From the NCBI RefSeq assembly GCF_034702125.1, contig NC_085873.1, positions 42,859,848 through 42,923,847 of the forward strand: 64,000 nt of DNA, in the 5' to 3' direction. This stretch comes from Engraulis encrasicolus (lineage: Eukaryota; Chordata; Actinopteri; Clupeiformes; Engraulidae). The notes below the pieces were generated by a model. It was not told the DNA's origin, did not search any database, and saw only the letters and a list, made by a program, of their open reading frames with translations. Made by a program: the position numbers and the translations under genes. Within the stretch, counting starts at the first letter, position 1. Every line of letters starts with the position of its first letter. Of this stretch, positions 33,960-56,960 are shown piece by piece.

Positions 33960-35468
33960 AAAAAAGTGTATCCTCTCAATAGCCAAGCATGGTAGTGGGA
34001 CTGTCATGGTTTGGGGATGCATGAATGCTGTCAACATTGGCAATCTGAAATACTCCTAAAAGAAACATGCATGTCAACTTGCACTGTGACTACTGAAGCA
34101 GATCATGATATTCTCCATAGGATTGCATTCAAATCTCACACCAATCTATTTAAGCCAGGTGCACACTCAAAATGTAAAAGTTCAATGCAAAGAAAGGTTG
34201 AAACACACACCGATGACCTCCCTTTTACAGTTTTTCTCGATTGCTTACACTCAATTTATGATACTTCACACACAATTCTCGGAACATCTCACCCATTTCC
34301 CAACTCCCCTAACCAATGTCACTGAACATTATTAAGCACAATTCCTTCTTTACACTCACATTTCAGTTTTAAAACACACTCTTTTCAGACCACTACACAC
34401 AATTCTCTGAATTACACACAATTTTCATGAAGACAAACCCTGGCAACACACTGCCATTCAAAATACTAAAATCAACTACCATACTATATTCACTTCCTCA
34501 TCACATGGGCAAACTCTCTTCATACCGGTTTACAATCTGAAATCATCACCCCATAAGGACACACATTGCATGTGATACTGATGAAAGCATGTGTGAATGC
34601 AGTGAGAAAACACATTTGTTTAGTTTTTGAACTCCAAAATACAGTATGTTATACAAGAGATAACTTTCATGTGGTTACCCAATATTTCACAATAAATTAG
34701 TGCAATTTAAATGTCAGAAAAATACGTAAAATATACACACATCTGTGAACGCCGAGTCTAAAAACAATATTTCAGTATTTTACTACAGAAAAACACCCTC
34801 TTTAGTAAGTAGAACACGGAAGAAAATACGTTTCTACTGTGTGTGAAGTTGAGTATAGAGTTTTACCTTGTGCATATTAGTGTGCAAAGGTAGCCTGGCC
34901 ATGCCAAACACCCCTACAGGAGCAAATTCATTTTGCGGCCACTGGAGGCGTCTAGATTTCTAGTGCTAGTTCAATGGTTCACATAAGAGTGTATTAAAAT
35001 GACTGCTTGTGTGTGTCATTTGAGAACAAAATAACCTTTTTAGAAGAGAATACATTGTTTTGAGACATGAGCATTTTGCAGAGGTAGTGAGGAGTTTTGC
35101 CCGCTGTGTGTGAGGTATGGAGAATTGTGTGTAGAGTTTTGAGAATTCGACAACTGATTCCGAAAATTGTGTGTAAGAAATTGAGAAAAACTGTAATCCC
35201 TTTTCATTTCGAGACGATTCGAGCCAACACGGCCCCTTCTCTACCGGATTTTAATCTGGGGTGTACTCACTTTTGTTAGGTACATGTTCAAACATTAATG
35301 AGATTAATGAGTGATCAAGAAATTTAAGCGGTTAAATATGCTGTTAAAAGGTCACTAATCATTGTGTCAAAGTGACATTTCTGTAATGCTTTCCTATGAA
35401 AAGATATAGGCCTACTCACAAATCTGCTAAAACTGTGAGGGGTGTACTCACTTACGTGATATACTGTA
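33960..35468 (+). mobile_element. Tc1-like transposon relic split by a 1-kb element
   Basis: At 33982-34045 the + strand reads KHGSGTVMVWGCMNAVNIGN, a decayed Tc1/mariner transposase motif (usually KHGGGSVMVWGC). The relic ends with ggggtgtactcacttacgtg atatactgta near 35468. Stops and frameshifts break it, and 34227-35196 is a later insertion. Confidence 0.65.
34227..35196. mobile_element. ~970-bp element with ACAGTTTTTCTC ends
   Basis: ACAGTTTTTCTCGATTGC at the left and AATTGAGAAAAACTGT at the right are inverted. tcccttttt-like direct repeats (TCCCTTTT at 34219-34226 and 35197-35204) look like an 8-bp target duplication, with two extra bases at the right. Confidence 0.65.
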
Positions 35469-35624
35469 AGTGTATATGTGTATATTGCCTTTTAGTTCTT
35501 TTGATTCTGTATTTAAAAAAATGTATAAGGACTGTGGTCAAAGTGTGATGATTCATAAGAAAAACATTGTTAAAAGCTGTCACGAGGTCACAGGACATTT
35601 TGTAGTATTGGACTTGGAAGTGTG

Positions 35625-35679
<55 letters not shown>

Positions 35680-35804
35680 ATGCTTGCTTGCTTGCTTGCT
35701 TGCATGCTGCTCAATTTTAATGATCACCTCAAACATGGTAAATACACACACTGTGATGACTCAGCAAGGCGTTTTGTCATATTTATGTTGGCTATAGAAT
35801 ACTT

Positions 35805-46140
<10,336 letters not shown>

Positions 46141-46175
46141 AGTTAAGTTAGAGTTTCATATTATTGAATTGTGTC

Positions 46176-46250
46176 CTAAGGAGGATCAGAGTGTAGTTGG
46201 ACAGGGACAGAGGAAAGCTGTCATTCACTTAAGCAGATCCTAGGATCCAC
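46176..46250 (+). pseudogene. duplicated SPRY tail fragment after the TRIM stop
   Basis: aggaggatcagagtgtagtt ggacagggacagaggaaag repeats the RIRVQLDW(H/D)RGKL coding sequence of exon 6 (45963-46000) with an in-frame stop (tag) and decay. It is either a partial tandem duplication or the remnant of a neighbouring finTRIM. Confidence 0.65.
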
Positions 46251-46267
46251 TTGCATTTTGTGAATTG

Positions 46268-46273
46268 AATAAA
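46268..46273 (+). terminator. polyadenylation signal AATAAA of the TRIM gene
   Basis: AATAAA 128 bases after the TAG; the only good candidate nearby. Confidence 0.5.
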
Positions 46274-46299
46274 TAATTCCTATACAGTATGAGAGGAGT

Positions 46300-48660
46300 T
46301 GTATTTTGTATTTTCGTTGTGATGGAAATACTTATTCATAAATGGAAATAACTACATATATGTCAGATCCACTCTAGTCAAAAATGATACGGGAAACAGA
46401 GATATATTTCAGAAGCTTTATTTCTGAATGCATACATTTGTGTTTGGGGGTATGGCTCTGTTCGGAGGAAGTTCCCCGGCTTCTCCATGAGCTCCATGGA
46501 AGCCAATACAGGGAACAGCAGCATCCTCAGGTGGTGTGCCTTCCATTTAGCTGGAAAGGCAAAATACCCCTTAGAACAGAGCAAGCAACAACAACAACAT
46601 GACATTGTTTGACAACGATTAGTCTGGTGGAGCAGGGGAGGTGGTGGGAGCAAAACAAGCAGCAAAAAGCAATGACAGGAAAACAAATTCGGTAGTTTAA
46701 ATAAAGCGCGCCATATGTCAGTGTAACCAAGTGGAACTTTGGATGTTACTTTTCCTAAAATAATGATCCTCAAATTGATACTTGTAATTGCATGACTACG
46801 CCACTGGGGGACTTCTACCCCAGAATATATTTTGATTTCAACCAATAAGGCACAACAGGTTCAGATAGAATGGACAAGAGACGTACCTTTGTAACAATAT
46901 TTATATAACAATAAATATATATATAATATTTTCTTTATTAATACAATTGTAGTCAATAGTTAAAACCCTGCGCCGCTGAGATAAAAACAGTAATGCTCAA
47001 GAACGGGGTTGGCTGCCACAGGATAAAGGGTTTCACCGAGCCAGGCTAGCCGGGCAGGCTTACTAGTCAAGTATAAATTAGTTCACCACTCGTGCACGAA
47101 ACCATGGTAAGCCTATGGTAAACACCAGTCACACACACGCTCATAGGCTCACTACGCTATGTAAGTGATTAAATGACAATAAGTGTGGATATCCACTACA
47201 CACAGAATAAATCCGTATAATAATACACACTCAAACTACTAGTCTACTGTATGGCCCTGCCCCGACTAGAGCAGCATGCAGGCCTAGAACTATGACAGCC
47301 AAACCCCGTAAAATAACAATGTGACAAGCTGAAGTGTCGGACAGGCCAAAGAAAATCAAACAAACAAACAAACAGAAAGGCTAAACAATTTGGCTATGGG
47401 CAAAACAGCGGTGAGCAGCTGCCGCAAGCAGTCTGCCCACAGAGACCCTCGACGTACTCTGAGGTGTCTGGAATCAGGTGAACACACACACACACGGATC
47501 AGTACATGTTACATACAAATAGTGGACAAATGTTTAACATGAGCTACGCCTATAACAAAGGATCTTTACAAGCTCACCGCCACAAGACTGGGGTTAGACG
47601 CCACGGGAACTCTGGCTCCTGAGAATGAACAATATATGTTTAAATACACATTTCTAGATGGTTGCAGTCATCTAGACAAAACTGTGATCACACATACCTT
47701 GCTGCACCAGTAGCAAAGGCACCGGGCATCATCAGCGAATACCGGCACACCGGGAAGGCTCCAATGAGCCGGTCTAATTCATCTGATTTTATAAAAACAA
47801 TGGCATAGCCACCAATTACGGATTAGCCACTGAGCGGCTACCTGAGTCCTGTGACGTCATTGGGGTATGGGAACTGCTGAGGGACACACATTGCTGAACA
47901 GACAGTGCGCCCTGCTACATCAGCATACAATTGCGAGCTGCAGCTGATTAACCAAAGCGCAGCTGATTAGTGGAGAGCTGTAAAGGTTGGGTCGGCGTCA
48001 GCCAATAGGCAAAAGGGCGCGTTGACTACGTGGTCTGCCAGAACTCAGAATGCAGATTGCTCTATATATGTAGGCCTACATGCATTTTAGTTATTTGCTG
48101 TAGCTTGTGAGCACATGACTCCATATGAATTGATAATTTTTTATTCAATTATTTTTATTGTATTATTTGATTAAGTTAACCCTCTGGAGTCTAGGGCCTC
48201 TCGGAGGCTTTCAGACAGTTTGGAACACCTTTACTTTTTTCAAGTATTCCAACTAACTGTAAACCTATACTAATGTTGAACATATGGTTGAATTCTGAAA
48301 AGCCAAAAACAAAAAAGAATACGAGTGTTAAGTGAATGTAATACAAAACATGTTTTATTTAAATTGAGTAGAGACAATAAAGGATTATCTTATCTTATCT
48401 TAAACGGTTTCAGAGGTCTTTGAATAGTGCACGAAAACAGAATATAAATATATTTAGCGAAGACTTTTTAAGTTTCAACCTTGTAAGCAAAAGTGTTGGC
48501 TGCATAAAAGTACAAAGAGCACTTAGAAATGTTTCGTTGTTTCCGTGCAAAGTGTAAAAAAGTAATTGTATGTCCAGCCATCTGTTACTCGAATACTAAT
48601 GAGATGGGTGGGCAACACCTCTGATGGTCCCCACCCCCCCTGTCACTTGCCATGTGTTCT
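46300..48660. other. intergenic, no gene recognised
   Basis: No conserved coding sequence is seen. A possible retroelement tail with (ATCTT)n is at 48360-48405. The rest is unclassified, moderately AT-rich sequence. Confidence 0.45.
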
Positions 48661-48673
48661 GGCAGGGCATTAA

Positions 48674-49883
48674 AGGAGAATTCCGGCCAGTTTGGATTAA
48701 TATCCCATCTTGGGTGGACCGAGGGAAAGGGATGAAAGGCAAAACCGCGAGAAATTTTCATGCCTGCTGCGCAAAGTTGTTCAATTGCGCTGTTTTCGGT
48801 TAAAACCTGACCCTTCGGGCACGTAATTGACCTGTTTTAAAGCTCCTAGCGTGCATTAAAACCCTTTTGAACGCTTTGGCCGTGGTGTGTGGGTCCATAC
48901 AAGTCGATCCAGTGGTTCACATTTCCATTAGGTACCATAGGTACGATACAACAGGAGTTTTCGAAAGTGGCGCACCTACCTCTTTCAACTTCCGCCTTCC
49001 AACTACGTCCGCAAAATGGTTCGCCAAAGTGATACTTCATAGTAATCCATTTTATTTTTGTCCACCAAAGACGAGCCACAAGAAACATATTCACATGTTT
49101 TCATGCCCTGAGTTGTTATTGTCGCGCAGTTTCACTTCTCTGTCACTGAACGCAGTGTAGTGACGTCACGGTGTCACATGACTCCTGGAAGGAACGCCAT
49201 TCGCTCTTCCAGTTATTATACATAAGCGAGAAAGAGAGGCGCTGTCGTAATATACTGTTTGATATTTTGAGATGGATCCTCCGTTGGGGTAGTTCAATTG
49301 AAGAGTTTGGTGGCCATGGTTATCTTTTTCGAACCAGAATATTTGTTACAGATAAAGAATTATTCCTTCCAGGAGTCATGTGACACCGTGACGTCACTAC
49401 ACTGCGTTCAGTGACAGAGAAGTGAAACTGCGCGACAATAACAACTCAGGGCATGAAAACATGTGAATATGTTTCTTGTGGCTCGTCTTTGGTGGACAAA
49501 AATAAAATGGATTACTATGAAGTATCACTTTGGTGAACCATTTTGCGGACGTAGTTGGAAGGCGGAAGTTGAAAGAGGTAGGTGCGCCACTTTCGAAAAC
49601 TCCTGTTGTATCGTACCTATGGTACCTAATGGAAATGTGAACCACTGGATCGACTTGTATGGACCCACACACCACGGCCAAAGCGTTCAAAAGGGTTTTA
49701 ATGCACGCTAGGAGCTTTAAAACAGGTCAATTACGTGCCCGAAGGGTCAGGTTTTAACCGAAAACAGCGCAATTGAACAACTTTGCGCAGCAGGCATGAA
49801 AATTTCTCGCGGTTTTGCCTTTCATCCCTTTCCCTCGGTCCACCCAAGATGGGATATTAATCCAAACTGGCCGGAATTCTCCT
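48674..49883. mobile_element. 1.21-kb foldback element with 521-bp arms and TTAA target duplication
   Basis: TTAA at 48670-48673 and 49884-49887 flanks inverted arms 48674-49194 and 49363-49883, which match end to end with no indel and only one difference noticed. The ends are AGGAGAATTCCGGCC / GGCCGGAATTCTCCT. The loop is 168 bp. Matching 82- and 97-codon reading frames in both arms are just the symmetry, not genes. TTAA fits piggyBac-like mobilisation. Confidence 0.85.
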
Positions 49884-50901
49884 TTAAGCTTGTTCGATTA
49901 GTCATCGACGCCTAAATGCGCATGGGTGGTTGACGTTTAAGGGCGTAACGCAAAGAAAAAAACGTTTTTCCAATTCCTGAAAAAAATATGGAAAAAATTG
50001 GAAAAAATAGAAAAAATTAAAGCACTTAGTGGTCCGTGGAATTTCGCCTTATTTTTGCCATTTTTGGGAAAATGTGTCCTGCATCAACACATTGCATAGG
50101 CATGTCACACCGCAGGAAAATGAAGTCACACCACAGGAAATTCACTGCATTATGACCATTTTAATCCTTTTGTATACATGACTGACATCTGAGCTCATGC
50201 TAACTTGATAATGATATTGTGTTTATGATATTGTGTTTTCATTTATAAAAAAAAAAAAAATTTTTCCTTCTATAAGAGCAGTCACACCACAGGACACCAT
50301 AAAATGAACCTAAGCATTGCGTGACAGAAACATTGCAATATGAAGACATATTAAGAGGTTAATAGTCACCTTAAACTTCCACAGCACTCTCCAATAACTG
50401 AGGTACTAGGCTCGTTTGCAACCACGCAGCAAAAGATTTGATCAAAACGTGATTTGCTTGGTCATAAAAAGGAGGGGATAACTGCGTCGCAACCAAGCTG
50501 GACACATCAGGACGACGAGATTTCAACAGCGGCAAAGAAGGTGGATCTATAGGTCTGTGGGTGGATCTACCTTTTTTGACAGCGGGTGTACCAGGGCGCC
50601 CTCTCGTGGAATTAAATCATCATGGCGCTAATTCCATGACGCGCTTACCATCGTCGGCACATGCTTGTGAAATCCGAGACTCTCTGCCTCTCGAAGAGAA
50701 ATCGGATGGTCTTGAGGTAGAGACACAGGTTACCACTCGGTGAATCATGGTACAACTCTTAGTTAAATTTGTGATGATTTGGCTTCACTTCCATGTAATA
50801 ATTCAGTTAATTAGTGCTCACTTTAGGCTATTCATTTTGTGTTTTGGGACCAAAGTCGTCATTCAGATAGGACCATTTTAAAATTACTTAACAGCGCCAA
50901 C

Positions 50902-50978
50902 CCATCCTGCGAGGATTGAACCCAGGTGTTCAATATAGCTTTACCATGGCGCGCCAACCACAAAGGCCACTCTGTTTC
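50902..50978 (-). repeat. tRNA-like sequence 1 (pseudogene or SINE head)
   Basis: On the minus strand ggttggcgcgccatggtaaa ... gggttcaatcctcgcagg has a B-box-like gttcaatcc and paired arms, but the A region is weak. Not called a functional tRNA. Confidence 0.3.
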
Positions 50979-51049
50979 GTGCACTCTCACACATAAAGGA
51001 CAAGATAAGTTTCCACATTAACCATCAGCAACTAAAGACTTCCTTTGTT

Positions 51050-51128
51050 TCGGTGCAGTTTCGAACCGGGGACCTCATGAATGGAAGTCAGGCGCGCAAC
51101 CACTACTCTAACCGTCGAGCAGGCGGCC
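51050..51128 (-). repeat. tRNA-like sequence 2 (pseudogene or SINE head)
   Basis: On the minus strand gctcgacggttagagtagtg gttgcgcgcctgactt...ggtccccggttcgaaac has A-box-like gttagagtagtgg and a B box ggttcgaaa. Acceptor-stem pairing was not convincing. Confidence 0.4.
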
Positions 51129-51750
51129 CGCGGAATAGTACTGATTTTGTAACCTACGGCATACACTCCTAACGTGGCGAAGATGGAGCATCTGACGACA
51201 GGGTGGTTTGTTTCTTTTTTTTACTGTTGTAAGTGGGTTGTGCGACCATACATATGGATGATACCACTCTGAGTATGCTGCATTTGAGCATGAAATGCAT
51301 TTCAGCATGTAGAAAATGAAGCACGTTCAACTACACACACATGAATCACATGAGCTATGAACACCAATCACGGCAGATTCCTCACATCATGGAGGAGGTC
51401 TTCTGCCCAGCGCAGTAGGTTTTTGTTACTGCGTGGCTGCTTGACAAAACTTTTGTTCCCGCGATGGTTCAACGCCATGTGACACGACTGCCACGCAGAG
51501 GTCACTCCCTTCAACTGCGTCGTGAACGGCAAATTCTAACCAGGATGCTTCACGCGGACACACTGAGCATGCTCGCTGCCTAGCAAATTTTCAACCTCGT
51601 CGAAAAGACGCCGTCAAGAACGTCCTTACTGACTGGTTAGGAGCCAGTCTTTAAGACCCTTTTAGTTGGCCTTGCAGCTGCCCATTCACAAACATTGACA
51701 TACATGTCACTCCACAGGGCGCAATTTGTGTTACAAAATTGAACTTGTAG

Positions 51751-53697
51751 GGCGGAATTCTCCCGTCTCCACTTAAGTCGGTTTTACGCACGCACCTTTT
51801 ACGCGCTTTCATCTTGCGCACATTCTCCCCTCTGAAACATTACCACACCCCTCGCGCTTAAAGCTGAAAAACAGCGAGTATGCCAACATGGGCGTGATAT
51901 ATGAAAAAGGGGGATGAGTCTTTGCCAAGTTTATCAGTTGTGGCAACCAAGAAACCATGGAGAATGGGTTTTCAGATCAACCATGTGAAAACCTCGGCAA
52001 TCCATTGAAAGCCAAAACTGTACTTTAACTTTGAATTTAAAACCACGAGGCAAAAGTTATCGTGCAAAAGCATTTCAAAATCTAACCTTCGCTCCTTTTC
52101 ATAAACACAAGGCGAGTAGTGGAGGTGAGATAATGAGATGGAAACGCGATGTGTCCCTTTGGCGGGAACTCAGCTGAGCGTTTTGGTGCGCAACAGGTTG
52201 ATTGAAATAATAAACATGATTAAACGTTTTGGAGTTTGGCGTGTTGCCTGGACAATTCCGGAAATAAAAAAGTGATTTAAAATGCTGATCATTCCCACAG
52301 TTATACAAACACATAGTAGGCCTGTTTGCTGACTTTTAAAAGTGTTTCTCCGCTTCTCTGTACAGCAACGTGACATTAAAATAATTGGAAATATGTGGAT
52401 CTCAGCTGTCCGTCAGCATATTACACTTAGGCTACATGCATGCTGAAGAATGAAAAAGGAAATCGATCGTAATGAAAGAACGGAGACTTTATTATTCTGT
52501 CGTAGACATGAGAATTAATTGGACATGGGCATGCAATGCCAAGCCAGGACTTAAACGTGCAGCTGATGGGGTGTAAAAGAGACCAGAAGCGAAAAGCCAA
52601 AGACATGATCTGATATGTAGGCCTTCATTTTTACGTTTAGCTGTAATGACATTCAGGAAATATTTTCTCTTGTCAGTGCCTGAGATTTTTTCTTCTTCTT
52701 CTTCAGCCGTTTCCGAGATCCTGGTCATTGTAATGGGGGCAGCTCTTTGTTTACATTTCAAAAAAACATTTTTATTTATTCCCAAAAACATCCAAAAGGT
52801 TATAAAACATCAGCAGACAACTAGCAAACAGCAGTACCTTTTGGGAAAATATTTGGAGTTGGCGTAGGTTTCATTTTTTAAAAATGTAAACAAACGCTGC
52901 CCCCATTAGAATTGCTCATATCTCGGAAAGGGCTGAGCCGAAAAATGTGGCATCACCAGGTACTGACAAGTCAAGGGTAGCGTGAGCAATACAACTGCAT
53001 GTTGAAATTGACCAAACTGTCCCTTTAACGTCGTGACTACAACATAGTAAAAATGGTGACGGTTGTTTTTGAATAGGCATACTTTGGGTGGCTGTTAGGA
53101 TGACTGGAACAGCGGTCTTTAGTCTGACGTGCCTTGTCAATTTAGCCTACTTGTGCATGGTGCAACGAGGTGTTTTTGGTTTTGGTTACCGTCCGTGGAG
53201 ACAACATGATGATCCTCATACTGATTAATTAATTACTTGCTTTTGTTTGTAAGTTCACCGATATGAGAACATGCTCTGGGCAGCTGGTCATATTTTGTCA
53301 CAATTAATGTAGGATGTTTATGTAGTGGAACTGTGAATGAATTTCGATTTGAACTCACGCTGACGGTAAGGAACATCAACAAAGCATAGCCTACCGTGTA
53401 ACATGTTCAAAATGCGAGCCAAGCGAGCATCAAATGCAATATTACATTTTACCTCATAGTGGCGCTTGACCTTACTACAGCCCTTTGATGCGCGTAAAGG
53501 CAAACGCGCTTAAGTGCACGGGAGAATACGCTTAGGATTCATTTACATGCGAAACTCCCTGATTTTGGCCTGGCCCCACCCAAAGTGCGCAACTGGTAAA
53601 ATCGCGCGTAAACCCCGCTTAATCACAGACTTGAGTAACCGCGGAGGCGCTGTTAAGCGCTTTTTTTTTACTTAAGCGGGTGGGAGAATTCCGCCCT
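51751..53697. mobile_element. ~1.95-kb element, GGGCGGAATTCTCCC ends
   Basis: agggcggaattctcccgtct at 51751 and gtgggagaattccgcccttta-type end at 53697 (ggtgggagaattccgccc) are inverted; each is followed inward by cacttaag/cttaagcg. No coding domain is recognised. Confidence 0.65.
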
Positions 53698-54395
53698 TAC
53701 TTAATATTACTGTCTTAAGGGACACTGTGCAGGAAATGGTCAAAAAAGGTACTGCAACTAAGCTGCCCATTGAAAATGGGCTGCCTATTGCCAAATTTGA
53801 TCTTTACATGAGTGTTTACTAAGTAATAAACAAATATTTTTCTAGTATGATCCAAGTACAGTCATTTTTGCAGCTAAAAATGGCTATTTTTGGAATTTCA
53901 AAATGGCGGACCATGGAGAAGATCCCCCTTTTCATGTATGAAAAGTGCAATTTTTCCAGTCATAATGAATACTTAGAATTTTATGCTGGTGGTATGAAAA
54001 CATTAGTGAATGGGCATGAATTCTGGAAATAAACAACAAAAAATCTCACAAAGTGTCCCTTTAAGTTTTTTTTCCACATTCACATATCTTAATATAAAGT
54101 TAATATTTATGCAATCATGCCAAATGCTTCATACATTATTCAAAATGTTGTTGGTTAATTTATATATATATTATATTCCAGGTTTCATTAATGTTACAGT
54201 CACACCGCAGGATATTTGACATATACATTTTTACAGAAATCTTAACAAAATGTTTCTTCTCATCTAAGACTATTTTGAAACATAATGTACCACATATTCT
54301 TTATTGACATTTGTTTTTAAGAGGAAAAATAACAGTTTTGTAGGTTTTCAACCAATGTTACGAAAAAACAAGGCGTCACGTCAACCACCCGCATG

Positions 54396-55435
54396 CAGAC
54401 AGTAATGCACTCTGATATGAAAATGCTGCATGATGATTAGATTTCCTGTCAAACTTACAAACTTCAGTCCTGTTGCGTTGACCAGGTGACATGTCACATG
54501 GTGTCAAACTATTGCGGGATGAATGAGACTGCAGTCAGATCTTGCAACCCCTGCAGTTGCTTATCCCCGTCGATGCTCGTCTGCAGACCGCCTCCGAGGT
54601 CACACTCGCATGAGCTGGTTGGTCAACAACTCACTCACGTACACTCACACACCTCCCGAATTGTAATTGAGTTGAATCATAAGGGCAGTGCCAATGCACA
54701 CAACACAACTAGTGAAGAGTAACCAAACAGTCCAAAAGTGCAGAAGAGGTGAAGTCCAGAGAAAAAGGCTTAGTGATCCAATACTGAGCCTCAGTCTCCC
54801 CCTCCATCTTTTCCATCTAGTATTACATTATATTTTTCTGGTGTAATATCTTAGATCTGGTGTAATATCATCCACACAGCAGGTACATATCTGAATCTTT
54901 TCTAAATATCTTTTAAAGCTACTTAACTCACACGAATTATACTTCACCTGTTTTAAGTGGAGAAACATCCAAACACACATCTTGCATCATGGCAAAACCA
55001 AAACTGCACTAAAAGTTAATTTACCCACATAATCAGCAACTGACTCCTGCTTATGTTCTACCATTACATGGCCAGTGTGCTCTTCTATGCTGTGGCATGC
55101 TGGGGTGGTATCATTAGGAGGAGATCCGCTGGACTCCTGGACAATACTGACGAGGAAGGCACAAAGCTGGAGACTCACTTCAACAGCTGGGAACAGAACC
55201 TTGTATAGTAGAGACTGGACTCTATTACAGACAATCACACACACCCACACCACACACACTCACACCCCACCACCAGGCCCACCCCCACACGCACACACAC
55301 ACCACCGTCACTAACCAGCTGAGTCTGTTTACTCAGACACTGTGCCCTCTCCTGCAGGTCCTTAGTTCCATGGGCCATTCAGCTGTTAAACAGCACACAG
55401 TAGGACAGTACGAAGGACATCATCATTCGGGCATT
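54396..55435. other. intergenic, no gene recognised
   Basis: Short stretch of actcacac repeats (55205-55310) and otherwise unique sequence. Nothing else is recognised. Confidence 0.4.
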
Positions 55436-55439
55436 AAGT

Positions 55440-55512
55440 GTATTTATGTAAGCTATTTGACACCTTAATTCCCCCCTGGGGATCAATAAAGTTCCTCTAC
55501 TCTACTCTATTT
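55440..55512 (+). repeat. LINE/SINE 3' tail (gggatcaataaag)
   Basis: gacaccttaattcccccctg gggatcaataaag then ctctact repeats; related to 13790-13910. Confidence 0.6.
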
Positions 55513-55601
55513 TTTTCTTGTGGCAATTCTGGGTAGATCTTCCACAAGGGGGCAGTGTTGGACTGTACACCACCAATGCATGTAGGCGCTTGCCTCATGC
55601 C

Positions 55602-55818
55602 CAGGGTTGCCAGGTTGGGCAGTTAGCCAACCAATTGGACTACTTGGGATAGCCGTCTGCGGGTAAAAACTCTCAAAAAGGGCCACTGGGCAGGCTTTTA
55701 CGTGTTATGGCCATTGAACTCAATACAATTTGGTTGAAATGGGACAGAATGTTGTGGCTCCAGGCGGTTTTTGAGCACAGTTTGGGCTGGAAATGATTAC
55801 ACACATCTGGCAACACTG
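55602..55818 (-). mobile_element. hAT-like MITE, CAGGGTTGCCAG ends
   Basis: Ends CAGGGTTGCCAG and CTGGCAACACTG, flanks ctcatgcc and atcatgcc (7 of 8 match). Relative of 15430-15618 in the other orientation. Confidence 0.7.
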
Positions 55819-56150
55819 ATCATGCCTTGCAATGTCATGCGCTGGCTCCCTCATTCGCCAGTAGGGGACACTGTTGTTTCACCAAACGAATCCAATTCCA
55901 CTCCGCTTTGCTCTACTCTACTGTGTTACTCCTCTCTACTCCACTGCACTGCACTGCACTCTAGTCCACCTGTCCAAGACGTGACACACACTAAACCCCG
56001 GTTGCCATCGCGATAACCCAAGGCTTGTAATGTGTCCTTCCCCTGAAGAGGCTGGCTGTCAACATGCATCTGAGAAAACCAGAAACATACGTAGGCGTGT
56101 GCGTGTGTGCGTGCGTATGCATGTGCATGTGCGCAATGAACTGTGTAGAG

Positions 56151-56189
<39 letters not shown>

Positions 56190-56304
56190 TGTGAGTGAGA
56201 GAGAGAGAGAGAGGACAACGAATGCACACTTCATTGCCTTCCCATTAACGCTGCACCCCCTGAGACAGCCAGTAGTGGGCATGGTGGCATGCTGTGTCTG
56301 TGTG

Positions 56305-56572
56305 CAGGGCCGGATTAACGCACAGGCTAGATATGGCTGCAGCCTAGGGGCCCCCACCTGCCAGGGGTGCCACGAATGAACAATAGCAGAATTGTGATAG
56401 GGCTCTATATTGAAAAATTCATGTTAAGTAACGTTGGTAGACACGCTATCTTTATTTTTTTACTAACTCATATTTATGACACTGTCCATGTGAAATTGTC
56501 ATGAATTTTGCCTTTTGGGGGCCTACTGCAACGTGTAGCCTAGGGGCCCAAGGCCATCTTAATCCGGCCCTG
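56305..56572. mobile_element. hAT MITE, CAGGGCCGGATTAA ends, 8-bp TSD
   Basis: CAGGGCCGGATTAA and TTAATCCGGCCCTG ends, flanked by tctgtgtg on both sides (56297-56304, 56573-56580). The flanks are microsatellite-like, which weakens the TSD slightly. Confidence 0.8.
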
Positions 56573-56749
56573 TCTGTGTGTGTGAGAGAGAGCATGTGAG
56601 CGAGGGGGAGAGAGAGAGAGAGAGAGAGATAGAGAGAGTCTGTAGTTGTACACTTTGCCTCTGGACTTCACTGGAGAGAGAGAGAGAGGAGAGAGGTATG
56701 CGTGAGTAAATGTGAGAATCAGAGGTTGTGTATGACTCCACAACCCGGG

Positions 56750-56754
<5 letters not shown>

Positions 56755-56822
<68 letters not shown>
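56755..56822. repeat. (GA)n microsatellite
   Basis: About 66 bp of pure ga; shorter ga runs at 56154-56210 and 56607-56690. Confidence 0.92.
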
Positions 56823-56824
<2 letters not shown>

Positions 56825-56960
56825 CACCAATCATATTTTCCCCCACATTGTAGAGTACCAAAGAGAGAGCCTGTACAAGCTGTATTTCTTCAGTTTCAAG
56901 GTCTCCTCACTACATAGGAACGCAGACCCAAGACCTCTTACATACCACTGTGCTCTACTG

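Larger units (their letters stand above)
49915..54395. mobile_element. possible large element with GGTGGTTGACGT ends
   Basis: atgcgcatgggtggttgacg at 49915 and its inverted match acgtcaaccacccgcat near 54390. The motif cacacc(g/a)caggaa occurs at 50107, 50128, 50283 and 54200. It includes two tRNA-like stretches and the 51751-53697 element. Boundaries are uncertain. Confidence 0.4.

Noticed and set aside
48846..49711. Two identical 82-codon and two near-identical 97-codon proteins on opposite strands
   Set aside because: They arise from the inverted arms of one foldback element; no known domain and no codon bias.
50902..51128. Functional tRNA genes
   Set aside because: B boxes are visible but cloverleaf pairing and acceptor stems are not convincing; more likely SINE heads or pseudogenes.
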